Numbered from the stretch's first letter, positions 29,736 through 39,804 are shown. The stretch is 54,038 nt of DNA from Oceanitalea stevensii (GCF_014837105.1 NZ_JACSPO010000014.1:1-54038); one strand, 5' to 3'. Notes: generated from the letters alone by a model not told the origin. Made by a program: numbers and translations.

Positions 29736-30365
29736 GTGGAGTTCCGCGAGCTGGCAGTGCCCGGAGCCTGGGAGATCACCCCGAGGCAGTTCAGCGACCC
29801 GCGAGGGACCTTCCTCGAGGCCTTCAGCGAGCCGCGCTTCGTCGAGGCCGTCGGCCACCCGCTCGACCTGCGCCAGGCGAACTCCTCGGTGTCGGCCGCG
29901 GGCGTCGTGCGCGGCATCCACTTCGCCGACGTCCCGCCGTCGCAGGCCAAGTACGTCATGTGCCCGCGCGGGGCGGTGCTCGACGTCGTCGTCGACATCC
30001 GCGTCGGCTCGCCGACCTTCGGGCAGTGGGACAGCGTCCTGCTCGACGACGTCGACCGGCGCGCCATCTACGTCTCCGAGGGGCTGGGGCACGCGTTCTG
30101 CTCCCTCGAGGACGACTCGACCGTCATCTACCTGTGCTCGGCGACCTACGCACCGGGCCGCGAGCACGGCATCGACCCGCTCGACCCGGCGATCGGGATC
30201 GAGTGGCCGACGACGGACCGCCAGGGCCGTCCCCTCGAGCCGCTGCTCTCGGACAAGGACCGGGACGCACCCGGCCTCGAGGAGGCGCGGGCCTCCGGCC
30301 TGCTGCCCACCTGGGAGGCCGTGCAGGCCCACCTGGACGACCTGCGGGCGCAGGCCCGGGACTGA
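29736..30365 (+). CDS. rmlC: dTDP-4-dehydrorhamnose 3,5-epimerase
   Basis: A 209-residue cupin epimerase for the third step of dTDP-rhamnose synthesis. The motifs FSDPRGTFLEAF (about 19), RQANSSVSAAGVVRGIHFAD with the catalytic histidine (about 62) and PRGAVLDVVVDIRVGSPTFG (about 78) are present. Start: GTG at 29736 is preferred over GTG at 29730, because GGGAG lies 8 bases before the former and only 2 before the latter. It converges on the excalibur gene, with a strong hairpin overlapping its stop codon. Confidence 0.93.
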   Translation: MEFRELAVPGAWEITPRQFSDPRGTFLEAFSEPRFVEAVGHPLDLRQANSSVSAAGVVRGIHFADVPPSQAKYVMCPRGAVLDVVVDIRVGSPTFGQWDSVLLDDVDRRAIYVSEGLGHAFCSLEDDSTVIYLCSATYAPGREHGIDPLDPAIGIEWPTTDRQGRPLEPLLSDKDRDAPGLEEARASGLLPTWEAVQAHLDDLRAQARD

Positions 30366-30380
30366 GCCCGGGCCTGCGCC
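30347..30380. terminator. Bidirectional terminator between rmlC and the excalibur gene
   Basis: A perfect 14-bp stem (30347-30360 with 30367-30380) around a 6-base loop. It overlaps the rmlC stop codon and lies 14 bases past the end of the convergent gene. Confidence 0.75.
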
Positions 30381-30393
30381 GCACGGGTCCGGG

Positions 30394-31386
30394 TCAGCGC
30401 GGAAGGCTCTCGCAGGCCTTGCCGTCGTTGTCGCCGTCGAGGTCGTGGACGTCGCCCAGGCCCTTGTTCTTCCAGTAGTTGTACTCGGCCTGGGCCTCGC
30501 GCTGGGTCCTGAAGTCCTTGCAGTCCAGGTCCCGCGGCGGACGGCTCGGTGACGGCTTCGGCTTGCTCGGCGCGGGCTGCGCCGGCTCGGGCGAGGGCGT
30601 CCAGACCCGGCGCAGGCCGATGGTGTCCTTGCCGTCCTTGTTCCAGTCACCGACGAAGACGGTGTCCTTGGAGCTCCCGTACTTCTCCACGCGGTCGGCG
30701 GCGCCGCCGCGGAGCTTGTTGGCGAGGTGGTACTCGTTGCCGCGGCGCACGGCGAAGGTGTCGTCGCCGTCGCCGTCCCAGTCACCGACGAGGACGACGT
30801 CGCGCTCCCGGCCGTAGTTGACAACGGTGTCGGCGTCCCCGCCGCGCAGGGCGTTCTTCACGTGGTAGACGCTGCCGCGGCGCACCGCGAAGGTGTCGCG
30901 GCGGTCGCGGTCCCAGTCGCCCACGAGGATGGTGTCCTTGGCGCGGCCGTAGCGGAAGACGCGGTCGGCGTCCCCGCCGGTCACCGAGTTCTTCACGTGG
31001 TACTCGGCCCCGCGGCGCACCGCGAAGGTGTCCTTGCCGTCCCCGTTCCAGTCGCCCACGAGGATGACGTCCCCGCGGCGGCCGTACTTGAAGGTCTTGT
31101 CGGCCGTGCCGCCGGTGAGGGAGTTGGACACGTAGAACGTGTTCCCGCGGCGGATCGCCAGGGTGTCGCGCCCGTCGCCGTCCCAGTCACCGACGAAGAG
31201 CTCGTCGGTGGCCTTGCCGTAGGTGAAACGGTGGGCAGTGCCGGAGAAGTTGTTGGTGAGGAAGTACTCGTTGCCGTTCCCGCGGACAACCTCTCCCTTG
31301 GCCAGGGCGGGGGAACCGGCGCCGAGCGCCAGCCCCAGGGAGAGTGCCGCCACCGCCACGGCGGACAGCGAACGTCGAAGGTTCAC
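30394..31386 (-). CDS. Secreted protein: five-repeat domain plus excalibur calcium-binding domain
   Basis: A 330-residue secreted protein. GTG start after AGGAGT; signal peptide to about residue 29 (SPALA). The five repeats of about 45 residues span about 40-260. A proline/lysine-rich linker (about 266-285) leads to a C-terminal excalibur domain (about 286-328) with DLDCKDF and [12 protein letters not shown], the usual DxDxDGxxCE calcium motif flanked by cysteines. Excalibur domains are extracellular and often sit beside surface enzymes. No enzyme domain is present, so this looks like a pure binding protein of the envelope; the ligand is unknown. Confidence 0.9.
   Translation of the reverse strand: MNLRRSLSAVAVAALSLGLALGAGSPALAKGEVVRGNGNEYFLTNNFSGTAHRFTYGKATDELFVGDWDGDGRDTLAIRRGNTFYVSNSLTGGTADKTFKYGRRGDVILVGDWNGDGKDTFAVRRGAEYHVKNSVTGGDADRVFRYGRAKDTILVGDWDRDRRDTFAVRRGSVYHVKNALRGGDADTVVNYGRERDVVLVGDWDGDGDDTFAVRRGNEYHLANKLRGGAADRVEKYGSSKDTVFVGDWNKDGKDTIGLRRVWTPSPEPAQPAPSKPKPSPSRPPRDLDCKDFRTQREAQAEYNYWKNKGLGDVHDLDGDNDGKACESLPR
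30607..31269 (-). repeat. Five-repeat domain of the excalibur protein
   Basis: Five repeats, N-terminal to the excalibur domain, with [20 protein letters not shown] and GDWDGDG/GDWNGDG elements. The last blade is GDWNKDG. Confidence 0.9.
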
Positions 31387-31426
31387 TAGGACTCCTGTGT
31401 CAGAAAAGGGGCCCCCGTGCGAGGAG

Positions 31427-31432
31427 AGCGTA
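31427..31432 (-). promoter_or_regulatory. Putative -10 box of the excalibur gene
   Basis: TACGCT on the minus strand, about 40 bases before the GTG start, leaving space for a leader with AGGAGT. Confidence 0.35.
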
Positions 31433-31476
31433 CCGCTCCGCTACGCCTGTCGACGCCAGTTCCGCCACCCGGTCCG

Positions 31477-32151
31477 TCAGCCGCTGCGGCGCACCCCGAA
31501 GGTGTCGCGACCGTCGCCGTTCCAGTCGCCCACGATCACGACGTCGCCGGCCTTCCCGTAGGTGAGCACCACCTGCGCCTCTCCGCCGGAGAGGGAGTTG
31601 CGCACGTGGTACTCGCGGCCGCGCCGGACGGCGAAGGTGTCCGTTCGGTTGCGGTCCCAGTCCCCCACGAGGACGACGTCGTCGGGGCGGCCGTACCGGA
31701 GGACGACGTCCGCGTCGCCACCGGCGATGCGGTTCTTCACGTGGTAGTCGGCGCCGCGACGCACCGCGAGGGTGTCGCGGCGGTCCCCGTTCCAGTCGCC
31801 GACGAGCACGTCGTCGGCCGGGCGGCCGTAGAAGATCACGTGGTCGGCGTCCCCGCCCGTCATCGAGTTCTTCACGTGGTAGGTCCGACCCCGGCGCACC
31901 GCGAAGGTGTCCTTGCCGTCGCCGTTCCAGTCACCGACGAGGACGACGTCGTCGGGCCGCCCGTAGCGCACCGTCCGGAAACGCTGGCCGGGGTGGGCGT
32001 CGTAGACGAGGTAGGTGCTGCCGCGGCGCAGGGCGAGGGTGTCCTTGCCGTCACCGTCCCAGTCGCCGACGAGCACCTCGTCGGTGGACAGGCCGAGGCG
32101 GAAGGCGAGGTGGGCCTCGCCGCCGGTGAGGCTGTTGCGCAGGTGGTACTC
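31477..32151 (-). repeat. Five-repeat domain of the amidase
   Basis: Five repeats ending three residues before the stop codon. Blade 2 is the most divergent of all copies (TYLVYDAHPGQRFRTV). Confidence 0.9.
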
Positions 32152-33408
32152 GTCGCCGTCGACGAGGGTGGCGACCTGCTCGTTGAGGCGAGGGATGCGC
32201 GCGTAGATGTTGTTGCCGGGGCAGGTCGTCGCGCCGACGTCGCGGTGGGCGAAGACGCGCGGCAGGTTCTGCCCCGCGGGCCGGTGGGCGGTCCCGGGCG
32301 AGATCATGCCGCTGGGCGTGCTCATGTCGATGTCGGCGGCGTCGAACTTCCACGCGATGACGCGGGCCATGGTGGTGAGCACGGAGTCGGGGGCGTAGAC
32401 GCTCGAGTAGTCACCGAGCACCGAGATGCCGAGCGTCCCGCGGTTGAAGCCGCGGGCGTGCGCGGCCTCGGGGATCCGGCCGGGCGGCGCGTCGAGGGAG
32501 CCCGCCCGCCCCTCGAAGATCTGGCCGTACTTGTCGACGAGGAAGTGGTAGCCGATGTCGCCCCAGTCCCGGCTCACCGCGTGGTAGTGGTAGATCCCCC
32601 GGACGATCCCGGCGGACTGGGCGGCGGTGTAGCTGTTCGTGCCGGCCGTGTGGTGGACGACGGCGGCGCGCAGCGGGTCGTGCCGCGGCGTCCACGTCAT
32701 CTTCGACTCGTCGGCACCCCAGCCCGCGCGGTGCGTCACCCGGGGGCGGGAGACGGCCGCCCGAGCCTGGGTCGCGGCCACCTCGGGAGCGGCCACCTCG
32801 GGCGAGGCGGCCGTCGCCGCGACGGGTGCGGGGACGGCGTCCTGCCCCGCGGCGGTCTCCGGTGTGGCGGACGCGCGGCCGGCGGCCGCGGCCGCGAGCT
32901 GCGCGGTCTCCCGCGGCGTCGTCGCGACCGTCTCCTCCCCGCTCGGCTCCGGGGGGATGAGGTGGAGCTGCAGGTCGTGGGGCAGGTCGCCGTCGCCGGC
33001 CGCCACCCGCAGCTGCACCCCGGTCGCCCCGCCGACGACGTAGGGCTCGGTCCCGCCCACGTCACCGGTCTCGGCGGCGTCGGGCTCGATCGCCGCCCAC
33101 GGCGTCCACTCCCCGCCCGTGCGCACGCGGACGGAGAAGGTCTCGTCCGGCGCGTCCAGCCCGTCCCAGGTGACGGCGGCCACGGAGAACTCGGGCACGT
33201 CGAGCTCGTCGGTGGCGACCGCCCCGTCCACCTGGAGGCCTGAGGCGAGGTCCGTCGGCACGCCGTCGGCGTCGGTGAGCTCGAGGACGACGGCGTCGTC
33301 ACCGCCCGCGGGTTCCTCCACCGCCTGCGCGGCCGGCGTGAGCGCCCCGACAGTGGTGAGTCCGGCAATCGTGCAGCACAGAGCGATCCGCCCCCCGCGA
33401 ACTGTCAT
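31477..33408 (-). CDS. Secreted N-acetylmuramoyl-L-alanine amidase (Amidase_2/PGRP) with five-repeat C-terminus
   Basis: A 643-residue secreted protein. Signal peptide to about residue 29, a beta-rich region with an Ala/Pro-rich stretch (about 30-215), then an Amidase_2/PGRP domain (about 220-400) that would cut the bond between muramic acid and the stem peptide. Zinc ligands fit VVHHTAGTNSY (first histidine) and AHRDVGATTCPG (histidine and cysteine); GIYHYHAVSRDWGDIGYHF is the family core. Five repeats of about 45 residues occupy 420-643 and end the protein. A TACATT box 7 bases before the ATG suggests a leaderless message. The repeat domain is the obvious candidate for wall targeting. Confidence 0.93.
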   Translation of the reverse strand: MTVRGGRIALCCTIAGLTTVGALTPAAQAVEEPAGGDDAVVLELTDADGVPTDLASGLQVDGAVATDELDVPEFSVAAVTWDGLDAPDETFSVRVRTGGEWTPWAAIEPDAAETGDVGGTEPYVVGGATGVQLRVAAGDGDLPHDLQLHLIPPEPSGEETVATTPRETAQLAAAAAGRASATPETAAGQDAVPAPVAATAASPEVAAPEVAATQARAAVSRPRVTHRAGWGADESKMTWTPRHDPLRAAVVHHTAGTNSYTAAQSAGIVRGIYHYHAVSRDWGDIGYHFLVDKYGQIFEGRAGSLDAPPGRIPEAAHARGFNRGTLGISVLGDYSSVYAPDSVLTTMARVIAWKFDAADIDMSTPSGMISPGTAHRPAGQNLPRVFAHRDVGATTCPGNNIYARIPRLNEQVATLVDGDEYHLRNSLTGGEAHLAFRLGLSTDEVLVGDWDGDGKDTLALRRGSTYLVYDAHPGQRFRTVRYGRPDDVVLVGDWNGDGKDTFAVRRGRTYHVKNSMTGGDADHVIFYGRPADDVLVGDWNGDRRDTLAVRRGADYHVKNRIAGGDADVVLRYGRPDDVVLVGDWDRNRTDTFAVRRGREYHVRNSLSGGEAQVVLTYGKAGDVVIVGDWNGDGRDTFGVRRSG

Positions 33409-33415
33409 GCCTGCG

Positions 33416-33421
33416 AATGTA
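33416..33421 (-). promoter_or_regulatory. Putative leaderless -10 box of the amidase gene
   Basis: TACATT on the minus strand, 7 bases before the ATG. Confidence 0.4.
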
Positions 33422-33496
33422 CCTCGCAGGCCTCAGCGGGCCAGTGAGGGCGATGACCTCGACGGAAGTCTCATCTTCCTCACACGTTCGCATGGC

Positions 33497-33502
33497 TAGT
33501 GT
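33497..33502 (+). promoter_or_regulatory. Putative leaderless -10 box of the UDP-sugar dehydrogenase gene
   Basis: TAGTGT, 6 bases before the ATG; no ribosome-binding site fits between. Confidence 0.4.
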
Positions 33503-33508
33503 GTGCTC

Positions 33509-34837
33509 ATGCAGATTTCGGTGATCGGTTGTGGGTACCTCGGTGCGGTGCACGCGGCGTCGATGGCGGAGCTCGGCCATGACGTCGTCGGGATCGACGT
33601 GAACGAGGACAAGGTGGCCCTCCTCTCGGCGGGCAAGGCGCCCTTCCACGAGCCCGGGTTCGAGGAGCTCCTCCAGCGCGGGGTGGCTTCGGGGCGGCTG
33701 CGGTTCTCCACCGACTTCGCCGCCGTGGCCGGCGCGCGGGTCCACTTCATCGGGGTGGGCACCCCCCAGCAGGCCGGGTCCTACGCCGCGGACATGTCCC
33801 AGGTCAACGGCGCCGTGGCCAACCTGCTGCCCCACCTGGCCCCCACCGCCGACGGCCCGGTGCTCGTGGTCGGCAAGTCCACCGTGCCGGTGGGCACCGC
33901 CGCCGGGATCGCCGACCAGGTGACCGCCGCCGGTGGCGTGCTGGTGTGGAACCCGGAGTTCCTGCGTGAGGGCTTCGCGGTGCAGGACACCATCTCCCCC
34001 GACCGCATGGTCTACGGCCTGTCCCCCGACCCCGAGGCCGCCCGCCTCGGCCAGGAGGTCCTCGACGAGGTCTACGACAACCTCATCACCACCCAGGGCA
34101 TCCCCCGCCTGCTCACCGACTACGCCACCGCCGAGCTCGTCAAGGTCGCCGCGAACTCCTTCCTGGCCACCAAGATCTCCTTCATCAACGCCATGGCCGA
34201 GCTGTGCGAGGCCACCGGCGCCGACGTCACCCAGCTCGCCGCCGCCATCGGGCACGACGACCGCATCGGCCACAAGTTCCTGCGCGCCGGCGTCGGCTTC
34301 GGCGGTGGATGCCTGCCCAAGGACATCCGCGCCTTCATGGCCCGCGCCGAGGAGCTCGGCGTGGACGAGGCCCTGGGCTTCCTGCGCGAGGTCGACTCCA
34401 TCAACGACCGCCGCCGCGACCACGTCCTCACCCTGGCCACCGACCTCCTCGACGGAGCCGTGTCCGGGAAGAAGGTCGCCGTCCTGGGCGCCTCCTTCAA
34501 GCCCGACACCGACGACATGCGCAACTCCCCGGCCCTGGACATCGCCCACCGCCTCGCCGGAGCCGGCGCCCACGTCGCCGTCACCGACCCCCAGGCCGGT
34601 CCCATCCTCGCCGCCCAGGACAACCACGGCCTCACCGTCGCCGACACCGCCGAGGACGCCATCACCGGCGCCGACGTCGTCCTGCTCCTCACCGAGTGGC
34701 GCCAGTTCCGCGACCTCGACCCCGCCGCCGTCAAGGACCTCGCCAACCGGCCGGCCATCATCGACGGCCGCAACGTCCTGGACCCCGCCCAGTGGCGCGC
34801 CGCCGGCTGGACCTACCACGGCATGGGCCGACCCTGA
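33509..34837 (+). CDS. UDP-glucose/UDP-GlcNAc 6-dehydrogenase family protein
   Basis: A 442-residue NAD-dependent dehydrogenase oxidising C6 of a UDP-hexose to the uronic acid. N-terminal VIGCGYLGAVHAASMAELGH (Rossmann), GVGTPQ (about 80), STVPVGTA (about 129) and catalytic GGGCLPKD with its cysteine near residue 268 are intact. ATG at 33509 is chosen because the first beta strand starts there; a GTG two codons earlier is possible. UDP-glucose is the usual substrate. The wbpB/E/D-like genes 2-4 kb downstream would need a UDP-GlcNAc dehydrogenase, so that specificity must be considered. 27 bases separate it from rmlB. Confidence 0.93.
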   Translation: MQISVIGCGYLGAVHAASMAELGHDVVGIDVNEDKVALLSAGKAPFHEPGFEELLQRGVASGRLRFSTDFAAVAGARVHFIGVGTPQQAGSYAADMSQVNGAVANLLPHLAPTADGPVLVVGKSTVPVGTAAGIADQVTAAGGVLVWNPEFLREGFAVQDTISPDRMVYGLSPDPEAARLGQEVLDEVYDNLITTQGIPRLLTDYATAELVKVAANSFLATKISFINAMAELCEATGADVTQLAAAIGHDDRIGHKFLRAGVGFGGGCLPKDIRAFMARAEELGVDEALGFLREVDSINDRRRDHVLTLATDLLDGAVSGKKVAVLGASFKPDTDDMRNSPALDIAHRLAGAGAHVAVTDPQAGPILAAQDNHGLTVADTAEDAITGADVVLLLTEWRQFRDLDPAAVKDLANRPAIIDGRNVLDPAQWRAAGWTYHGMGRP

Positions 34838-35854
<1,017 letters not shown>

Positions 35855-35914
35855 CCGCCCCTCCCGCCGGCTCCCCCTCCCCGCCGGCCCCCCTCCCCGC
35901 CGGCCCCCGTCCCG

Positions 35915-35959
35915 CCGACAGCTGGATCCCGCCCCTGGGCCTGCCGAGCTGTCGACGGC
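35915..35959. repeat. Intergenic palindromic repeat, imperfect copy
   Basis: CGACAGCT (35916-35923) pairs with AGCTGTCG (35947-35954). The copy reads CCGACAGCTGGATCC, a variant of the repeat family seen near 24758. It follows a run of CCGCCGGCCCC micro-repeats after rmlB and may end that operon. Confidence 0.5.
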
Positions 35960-36003
35960 TCCCAGGACTGTTGCGCCGCACGGCGCTCTGCGAGACTTCT
36001 CCG

Positions 36004-36873
36004 GTGCCCGAGCTTCCGGAGGTGCAGGCCCTGGTGCAGGTGCTCGCCACCCGCGCCACGGGCCGGACGGTGCGCGCCCTCCACATCACCTCCTTCCCGG
36101 CGCTCAAGACCTACGGCCCGCCGCCGACGGCGCTGGTCGGGGCCACCGTCACCGGCGCCTCCCGGCACGGGAAGTGGCTCGACCTCACCGCGACGACGCC
36201 CGACGGCGATCTCCACCTCGTCTTCCACCTCGCCCGGGCGGGGTGGGTGCGCTGGCACGAGACGGCACCCGCCGGGATGCCGCGGGCAGGGAAGTCAGGC
36301 CTCGCGGCGCGGGTGGTCCTGGACGAGGGCGCCTTCGACCTCACCGAGGCGGGCACGAAGAAGAGCCTGGCCATCCACGTCGTCCGCGACCCCGCCGAGG
36401 TCGAGCGGATCGCGACGCTCGGCGTGGAGCCGCTCTCCCCGGCCTTCACGCGCGAGCTCCTCGACGACCTGCTCGACGGGAAGAACCAGCAGATCAAGGG
36501 CCTGCTGCGGGACCAGGGGGCGATCGCCGGCATCGGCAACGCCTACTCCGACGAGATCCTCCACGCCGCGCGGCTCAGCCCCTTCGCGCTGACGCGCACC
36601 CTCGACGCCGACGCCCGCGACCACCTGTACGGCAGCATCGCCGGCGTGCTCGAGGCGGCGATCGCCGCGGCGGTGGGCCGGGAGGCGGCCGAGCTCAAGG
36701 ACGTCAAACGCTCGGGGATGGCCGTGCACGGGCGCACGGGCCAGCCCTGCCCACGGTGCGGCGACACGGTGGCGGAGGTGTCCTTCGCCGACTCCTCGCT
36801 CCAGTACTGCCCCACCTGCCAGACCGGCGGCAAGCTCCTCGCCGACCGCCGCATGTCAAAGCTGCTGCGCTGA
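36004..36873 (+). CDS. Fpg/Nei-family DNA glycosylase
   Basis: A 289-residue base-excision repair enzyme removing oxidised bases. The N-terminus after the GTG start is PELPEV, giving the catalytic Pro2 and Glu3. The helix-two-turn-helix region contains KNQQIKGLLRDQGAIAGIGN (about 160-179). A C-terminal zinc finger has CPRC and CPTC pairs (about 250-275). The Fpg/Nei split cannot be settled by eye. It stands alone between surface-glycan genes. Confidence 0.93.
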   Translation: MPELPEVQALVQVLATRATGRTVRALHITSFPALKTYGPPPTALVGATVTGASRHGKWLDLTATTPDGDLHLVFHLARAGWVRWHETAPAGMPRAGKSGLAARVVLDEGAFDLTEAGTKKSLAIHVVRDPAEVERIATLGVEPLSPAFTRELLDDLLDGKNQQIKGLLRDQGAIAGIGNAYSDEILHAARLSPFALTRTLDADARDHLYGSIAGVLEAAIAAAVGREAAELKDVKRSGMAVHGRTGQPCPRCGDTVAEVSFADSSLQYCPTCQTGGKLLADRRMSKLLR

Positions 36874-36910
36874 CCCGCGCCGCCCCCACCCCGCCGCCGC
36901 CCCCACCCCG

Positions 36911-37087
36911 CCGAGCGCTGACTTGTTACCGGCGCCGCCAACGCCGCGCGCCCCAACAACGAGGAACAACTCAGCGCTCGGCGCGGGGCTTTCGGGGGCC
37001 GGCGCGGGGGTGGAGGGAGGAGTCCGGCTGTCGGCGGGAATGGCTGCTGAACAACTCAGCGCTCGGCGCGGGGCTTTCGGGGGCCGG
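36911..37087. repeat. Palindromic repeats with a 39-bp perfect direct repeat
   Basis: CCGAGCGCTGACTTGTTACC (36911-36930) faces inverted copies AACAACTCAGCGCTCGG at 36965-36981 and 37050-37066. A 39-base unit is repeated exactly at 36964-37002 and 37049-37087. A variant arm, TCCGGCTGTCGGC, lies at 37023. The array lies between convergent fpg and wbpB-like genes. Confidence 0.8.
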
Positions 37088-37106
37088 CCGGGGTCAGGAC
37101 TCGCCG

Positions 37107-38111
37107 TCAGAGGGTGACCGTCGTCCCCTCGCGCGCTGCTTCGAGGATGGCTTCGATGACGGTGAGGGTGTGGACGCCCTGGTCCATGGTGACGATGTCG
37201 GCGCCGTTGCCCAGGACGGCGTCGCGGAAGTTCTCCTGCTCCACGGCCAGGGGCTCGCGCTTGGGCAGGGCGTAGCGCACGACGTCGCCCTCGGTGACGC
37301 CGCGGAAGTGGGCGACGCGGTCCCAGGTCGTGGGGACGGTGCCGTTGGCGTAGAAGATGAGGTCCCCGCTCATCGTGTCGGCCACGAAGGCCCCGCGCTC
37401 ACCGGTGACGACGGTGGTGCGCTCCTTCATCGGCGAGAGCCAGTTGACGACGTGGTTGACGATGACCCCGGACTCCAGCACCCCGGTGGCCACGACCATG
37501 TCCTCGTGGTCACGGCCCGAGCGGTGGGTCACCTGCGCGGACACCTGCCGGTAGGTGGAGCCGGCGATGAACGCGGTGAGGTCGACGTCGTGGGTCGCCA
37601 GGTCCTTGACCACGCCGACGTCGGAGATCCGCGCCGGGAACGGTCCCTGGCGGCGGGTCTGGATCTGGTACACCTGTCCCAGCTCGCCGGCCGCCAGGCG
37701 GCGGCGCAGCTCCATGATCGCGGGGTTGCACCGCTCCACGTAGCCGACCGCGCCCACCAGGCCGGCCTCGGTGAAGGCGGTCGCCACGCGGCGCCCGGCC
37801 TCCACGGTGTGCGCGATGGGCTTCTCGATCATCGTGTGGACCCCGGCCGCGGCCAGCGTCAGGCCCACCTGCTCGTGGTACACCGTCGGCACGGCCACCA
37901 TCGCGGCCTCGATGCCCGCGGCGACGAGGGCCTCGACGTCGGGGAGCACCTCCAGCTCACCGGCCACCCCGTAGGTGTCACCGGCAGGGTCGGCCACCGC
38001 CACCAGCTCCACACCATCGGTCGCCCGGATCACCCGCGCGTGGTGGCGGCCCATCGACCCCAGCCCGATCAGGCCCATCCGCACCGGGCCACGCCCCGTC
38101 GTCGTCGTCAT
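37107..38111 (-). CDS. Gfo/Idh/MocA-family oxidoreductase, WbpB-like
   Basis: A 334-residue NAD(P)-dependent sugar oxidoreductase. GLIGLGSMGRHHARVI (about 13-28) is the dinucleotide site and EKPIAHT (about 96) the catalytic-lysine motif; YVERCNPA and KDLATHDVDL follow. With the aminotransferase and acetyltransferase upstream, it matches the WbpB-WbpE-WbpD route, in which UDP-GlcNAc-uronate is oxidised at C3. Its ATG overlaps the aminotransferase stop (ATGA). Specificity is by context only. Confidence 0.85.
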   Translation of the reverse strand: MTTTTGRGPVRMGLIGLGSMGRHHARVIRATDGVELVAVADPAGDTYGVAGELEVLPDVEALVAAGIEAAMVAVPTVYHEQVGLTLAAAGVHTMIEKPIAHTVEAGRRVATAFTEAGLVGAVGYVERCNPAIMELRRRLAAGELGQVYQIQTRRQGPFPARISDVGVVKDLATHDVDLTAFIAGSTYRQVSAQVTHRSGRDHEDMVVATGVLESGVIVNHVVNWLSPMKERTTVVTGERGAFVADTMSGDLIFYANGTVPTTWDRVAHFRGVTEGDVVRYALPKREPLAVEQENFRDAVLGNGADIVTMDQGVHTLTVIEAILEAAREGTTVTL

Positions 38112-39214
38112 CAGGCGCCCGCCCCGGCGACGGCGTTGACGCCCGCCACCACCCGCTCCAGGTCACCCTGGGACAGGGAGGGGTGCACCGGCAGGGAGAT
38201 CACCTCACCCGCCGCCCGCTCGGTCTGGGACATGTCGACCGCCGGCGCGTACCGCTCCAGGGAGGACAGCCGGTGGGAGGGGGTGGGGTAGTACACGCCC
38301 GTGCCGATCCCGTGCTCCTCACGCAGCGCGGTGACCATCCGGTCCCGCTCGCCCGCCTCCACCCGGATCGTGTACTGGTGGTAGACGTGCACCGCGCCCT
38401 CACGGACCGGCGGGGTCACCACGCCGGACAGGTGCGCGTCGAAGAACGCCGCGTTCGCCTGCCGCTGCGCCGTCCAGCCGGGGAGCTTGCCCAGCTGCAC
38501 CCGCCCGATCGCCGCGTGGATGTCGGTCATCCGCACGTTCAGGCCCACGACCTCGTTCGCGTACTGCCGCTCCATGCCCTGGTTGCGCAGCAGCCGCACC
38601 TGCCGTGCGACCTCCTCGTCGGCGCAGGCCACCATGCCACCCTCACCGGAGGTCATGTTCTTCGTCGGGTACAGCGAGAACATCGCGAACCGCCCCCACG
38701 TACCCACGAGGCGACCGTCCAGGCTCGCCCCGTGCGCCTGCGCGGCGTCCTCGAAGACCTCCAGCCCGTGCTCCGCGGCCACCGCGCCGATGCCGTCCAT
38801 GTCGGCCGGGTGCCCGTACAGGTGCACCGGCATCACCGCCCGCGTCCGCTCCGTCACCGCCGCCGCCACCGAGTCCGCCGACAGGCAGAACGTGTCCGGG
38901 TCGATGTCCGCGAACACCGGCGTCGCGCCTGTGAGCGCCACCGAGTTCGCCGTCGCCGCGAAGGTGAAGGACGGGACGATGACCTCGTCCCCAGGACCGA
39001 TGCCGCACGCGAGCAGACCCACGTGCAGGCCCGCCGTCCCCGAGCTCACCGCCTGGCACCGCTGCCCGCCCACCAGCGCGGCCGAGAACTCCTCCTCGAA
39101 GGCCGCGACCTGCGGCCCCTGGGCCACCATCCCGGAGCGCAGCACGGCGTCGACAGCAGCCCGCTCCTCGTCCCCGATCAGGGGCTTGGCGGCGGGGATG
39201 AGGGGCTGGTTCAT
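38111..39214 (-). CDS. DegT/DnrJ/EryC1/StrS aminotransferase, WbpE-like
   Basis: A 367-residue PLP enzyme that would aminate a keto-sugar nucleotide, probably UDP-3-keto-GlcNAc-uronate. GDEVIVPSFTFAATANSV (about 79-96), EDAAQAHGA (about 158) and SLYPTKNMTSGEGG with the PLP lysine (near 186) are intact. ATG at 39214 overlaps the stop of the acetyltransferase upstream (ATGA), so the three genes are translationally coupled. An open frame continues upstream but has no homology. Confidence 0.9.
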   Translation of the reverse strand: MNQPLIPAAKPLIGDEERAAVDAVLRSGMVAQGPQVAAFEEEFSAALVGGQRCQAVSSGTAGLHVGLLACGIGPGDEVIVPSFTFAATANSVALTGATPVFADIDPDTFCLSADSVAAAVTERTRAVMPVHLYGHPADMDGIGAVAAEHGLEVFEDAAQAHGASLDGRLVGTWGRFAMFSLYPTKNMTSGEGGMVACADEEVARQVRLLRNQGMERQYANEVVGLNVRMTDIHAAIGRVQLGKLPGWTAQRQANAAFFDAHLSGVVTPPVREGAVHVYHQYTIRVEAGERDRMVTALREEHGIGTGVYYPTPSHRLSSLERYAPAVDMSQTERAAGEVISLPVHPSLSQGDLERVVAGVNAVAGAGA

Positions 39215-39804
39215 TCGGTGACCTCGCGAAGCTCGTCGTCGTGGATCTCGTAGCACCGGCCGGTGGCCGGGCAGCGCAGCTGGTTGCCGTCGGGCAGGAG
39301 ACGCTGGCCCGCGTGGCCGACCCAGCCGATCTGCCGGGCGGGCACCCCCGCCACGAGGGCGTGGGGCGGGACGTCGCGGGTGACGACGGCGCCGGCCGCG
39401 ACCGTGGCCCAGGCCCCGATCGTCAGCGGGGCGACGCACACGGCGCGGGCGCCGATGGCGGCGCCGGTCCCGATGGTGACGCCCACGGGCTGCCAGTCCT
39501 CGGCGGACTTGAGAGTGCCGTCGGCGTTGATGGCGCGCGGGTGGGTGTCGTTGGTGAGGACGGCCGCCGGGCCGATGAACACGCCGTCGGCGAGCTCGGC
39601 GGGCTCGTACACGAGCGCGTAGTTCTGCACCTTGCAGTTGCGCCCCATCCGGACGCCGGTGCCGATGTAGGCACCGCGGCCGACGACGCAGCCCTCGCCG
39701 ATCACGGCACCCTCGCGCACCTGGGCGAGGTGCCAGACGCTGGCGCCGTCGCCGATCTGGGCGTCCGGCGCGACGTCGGCGGTGTCGGTGATCCGTGCGG
39801 TCAT
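39211..39804 (-). CDS. Left-handed beta-helix N-acetyltransferase, WbpD-like
   Basis: A 197-residue hexapeptide-repeat acyltransferase, trimeric by family. Repeating (I/V)G units run through the chain, with SVWHLAQVREGAVIG, VGRGAYIGTGVRMGRN, NYALVYEPAEL and IGPAAVLTNDTHPRA matching the WbpD pattern, and a short C-terminal extension with two cysteines. It should acetylate the 3-amino group made by the next gene. First gene of the three-gene operon; TAGCCT and GGGAAGGGA lie upstream of the ATG. Confidence 0.87.
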   Translation of the reverse strand: MTARITDTADVAPDAQIGDGASVWHLAQVREGAVIGEGCVVGRGAYIGTGVRMGRNCKVQNYALVYEPAELADGVFIGPAAVLTNDTHPRAINADGTLKSAEDWQPVGVTIGTGAAIGARAVCVAPLTIGAWATVAAGAVVTRDVPPHALVAGVPARQIGWVGHAGQRLLPDGNQLRCPATGRCYEIHDDELREVTE

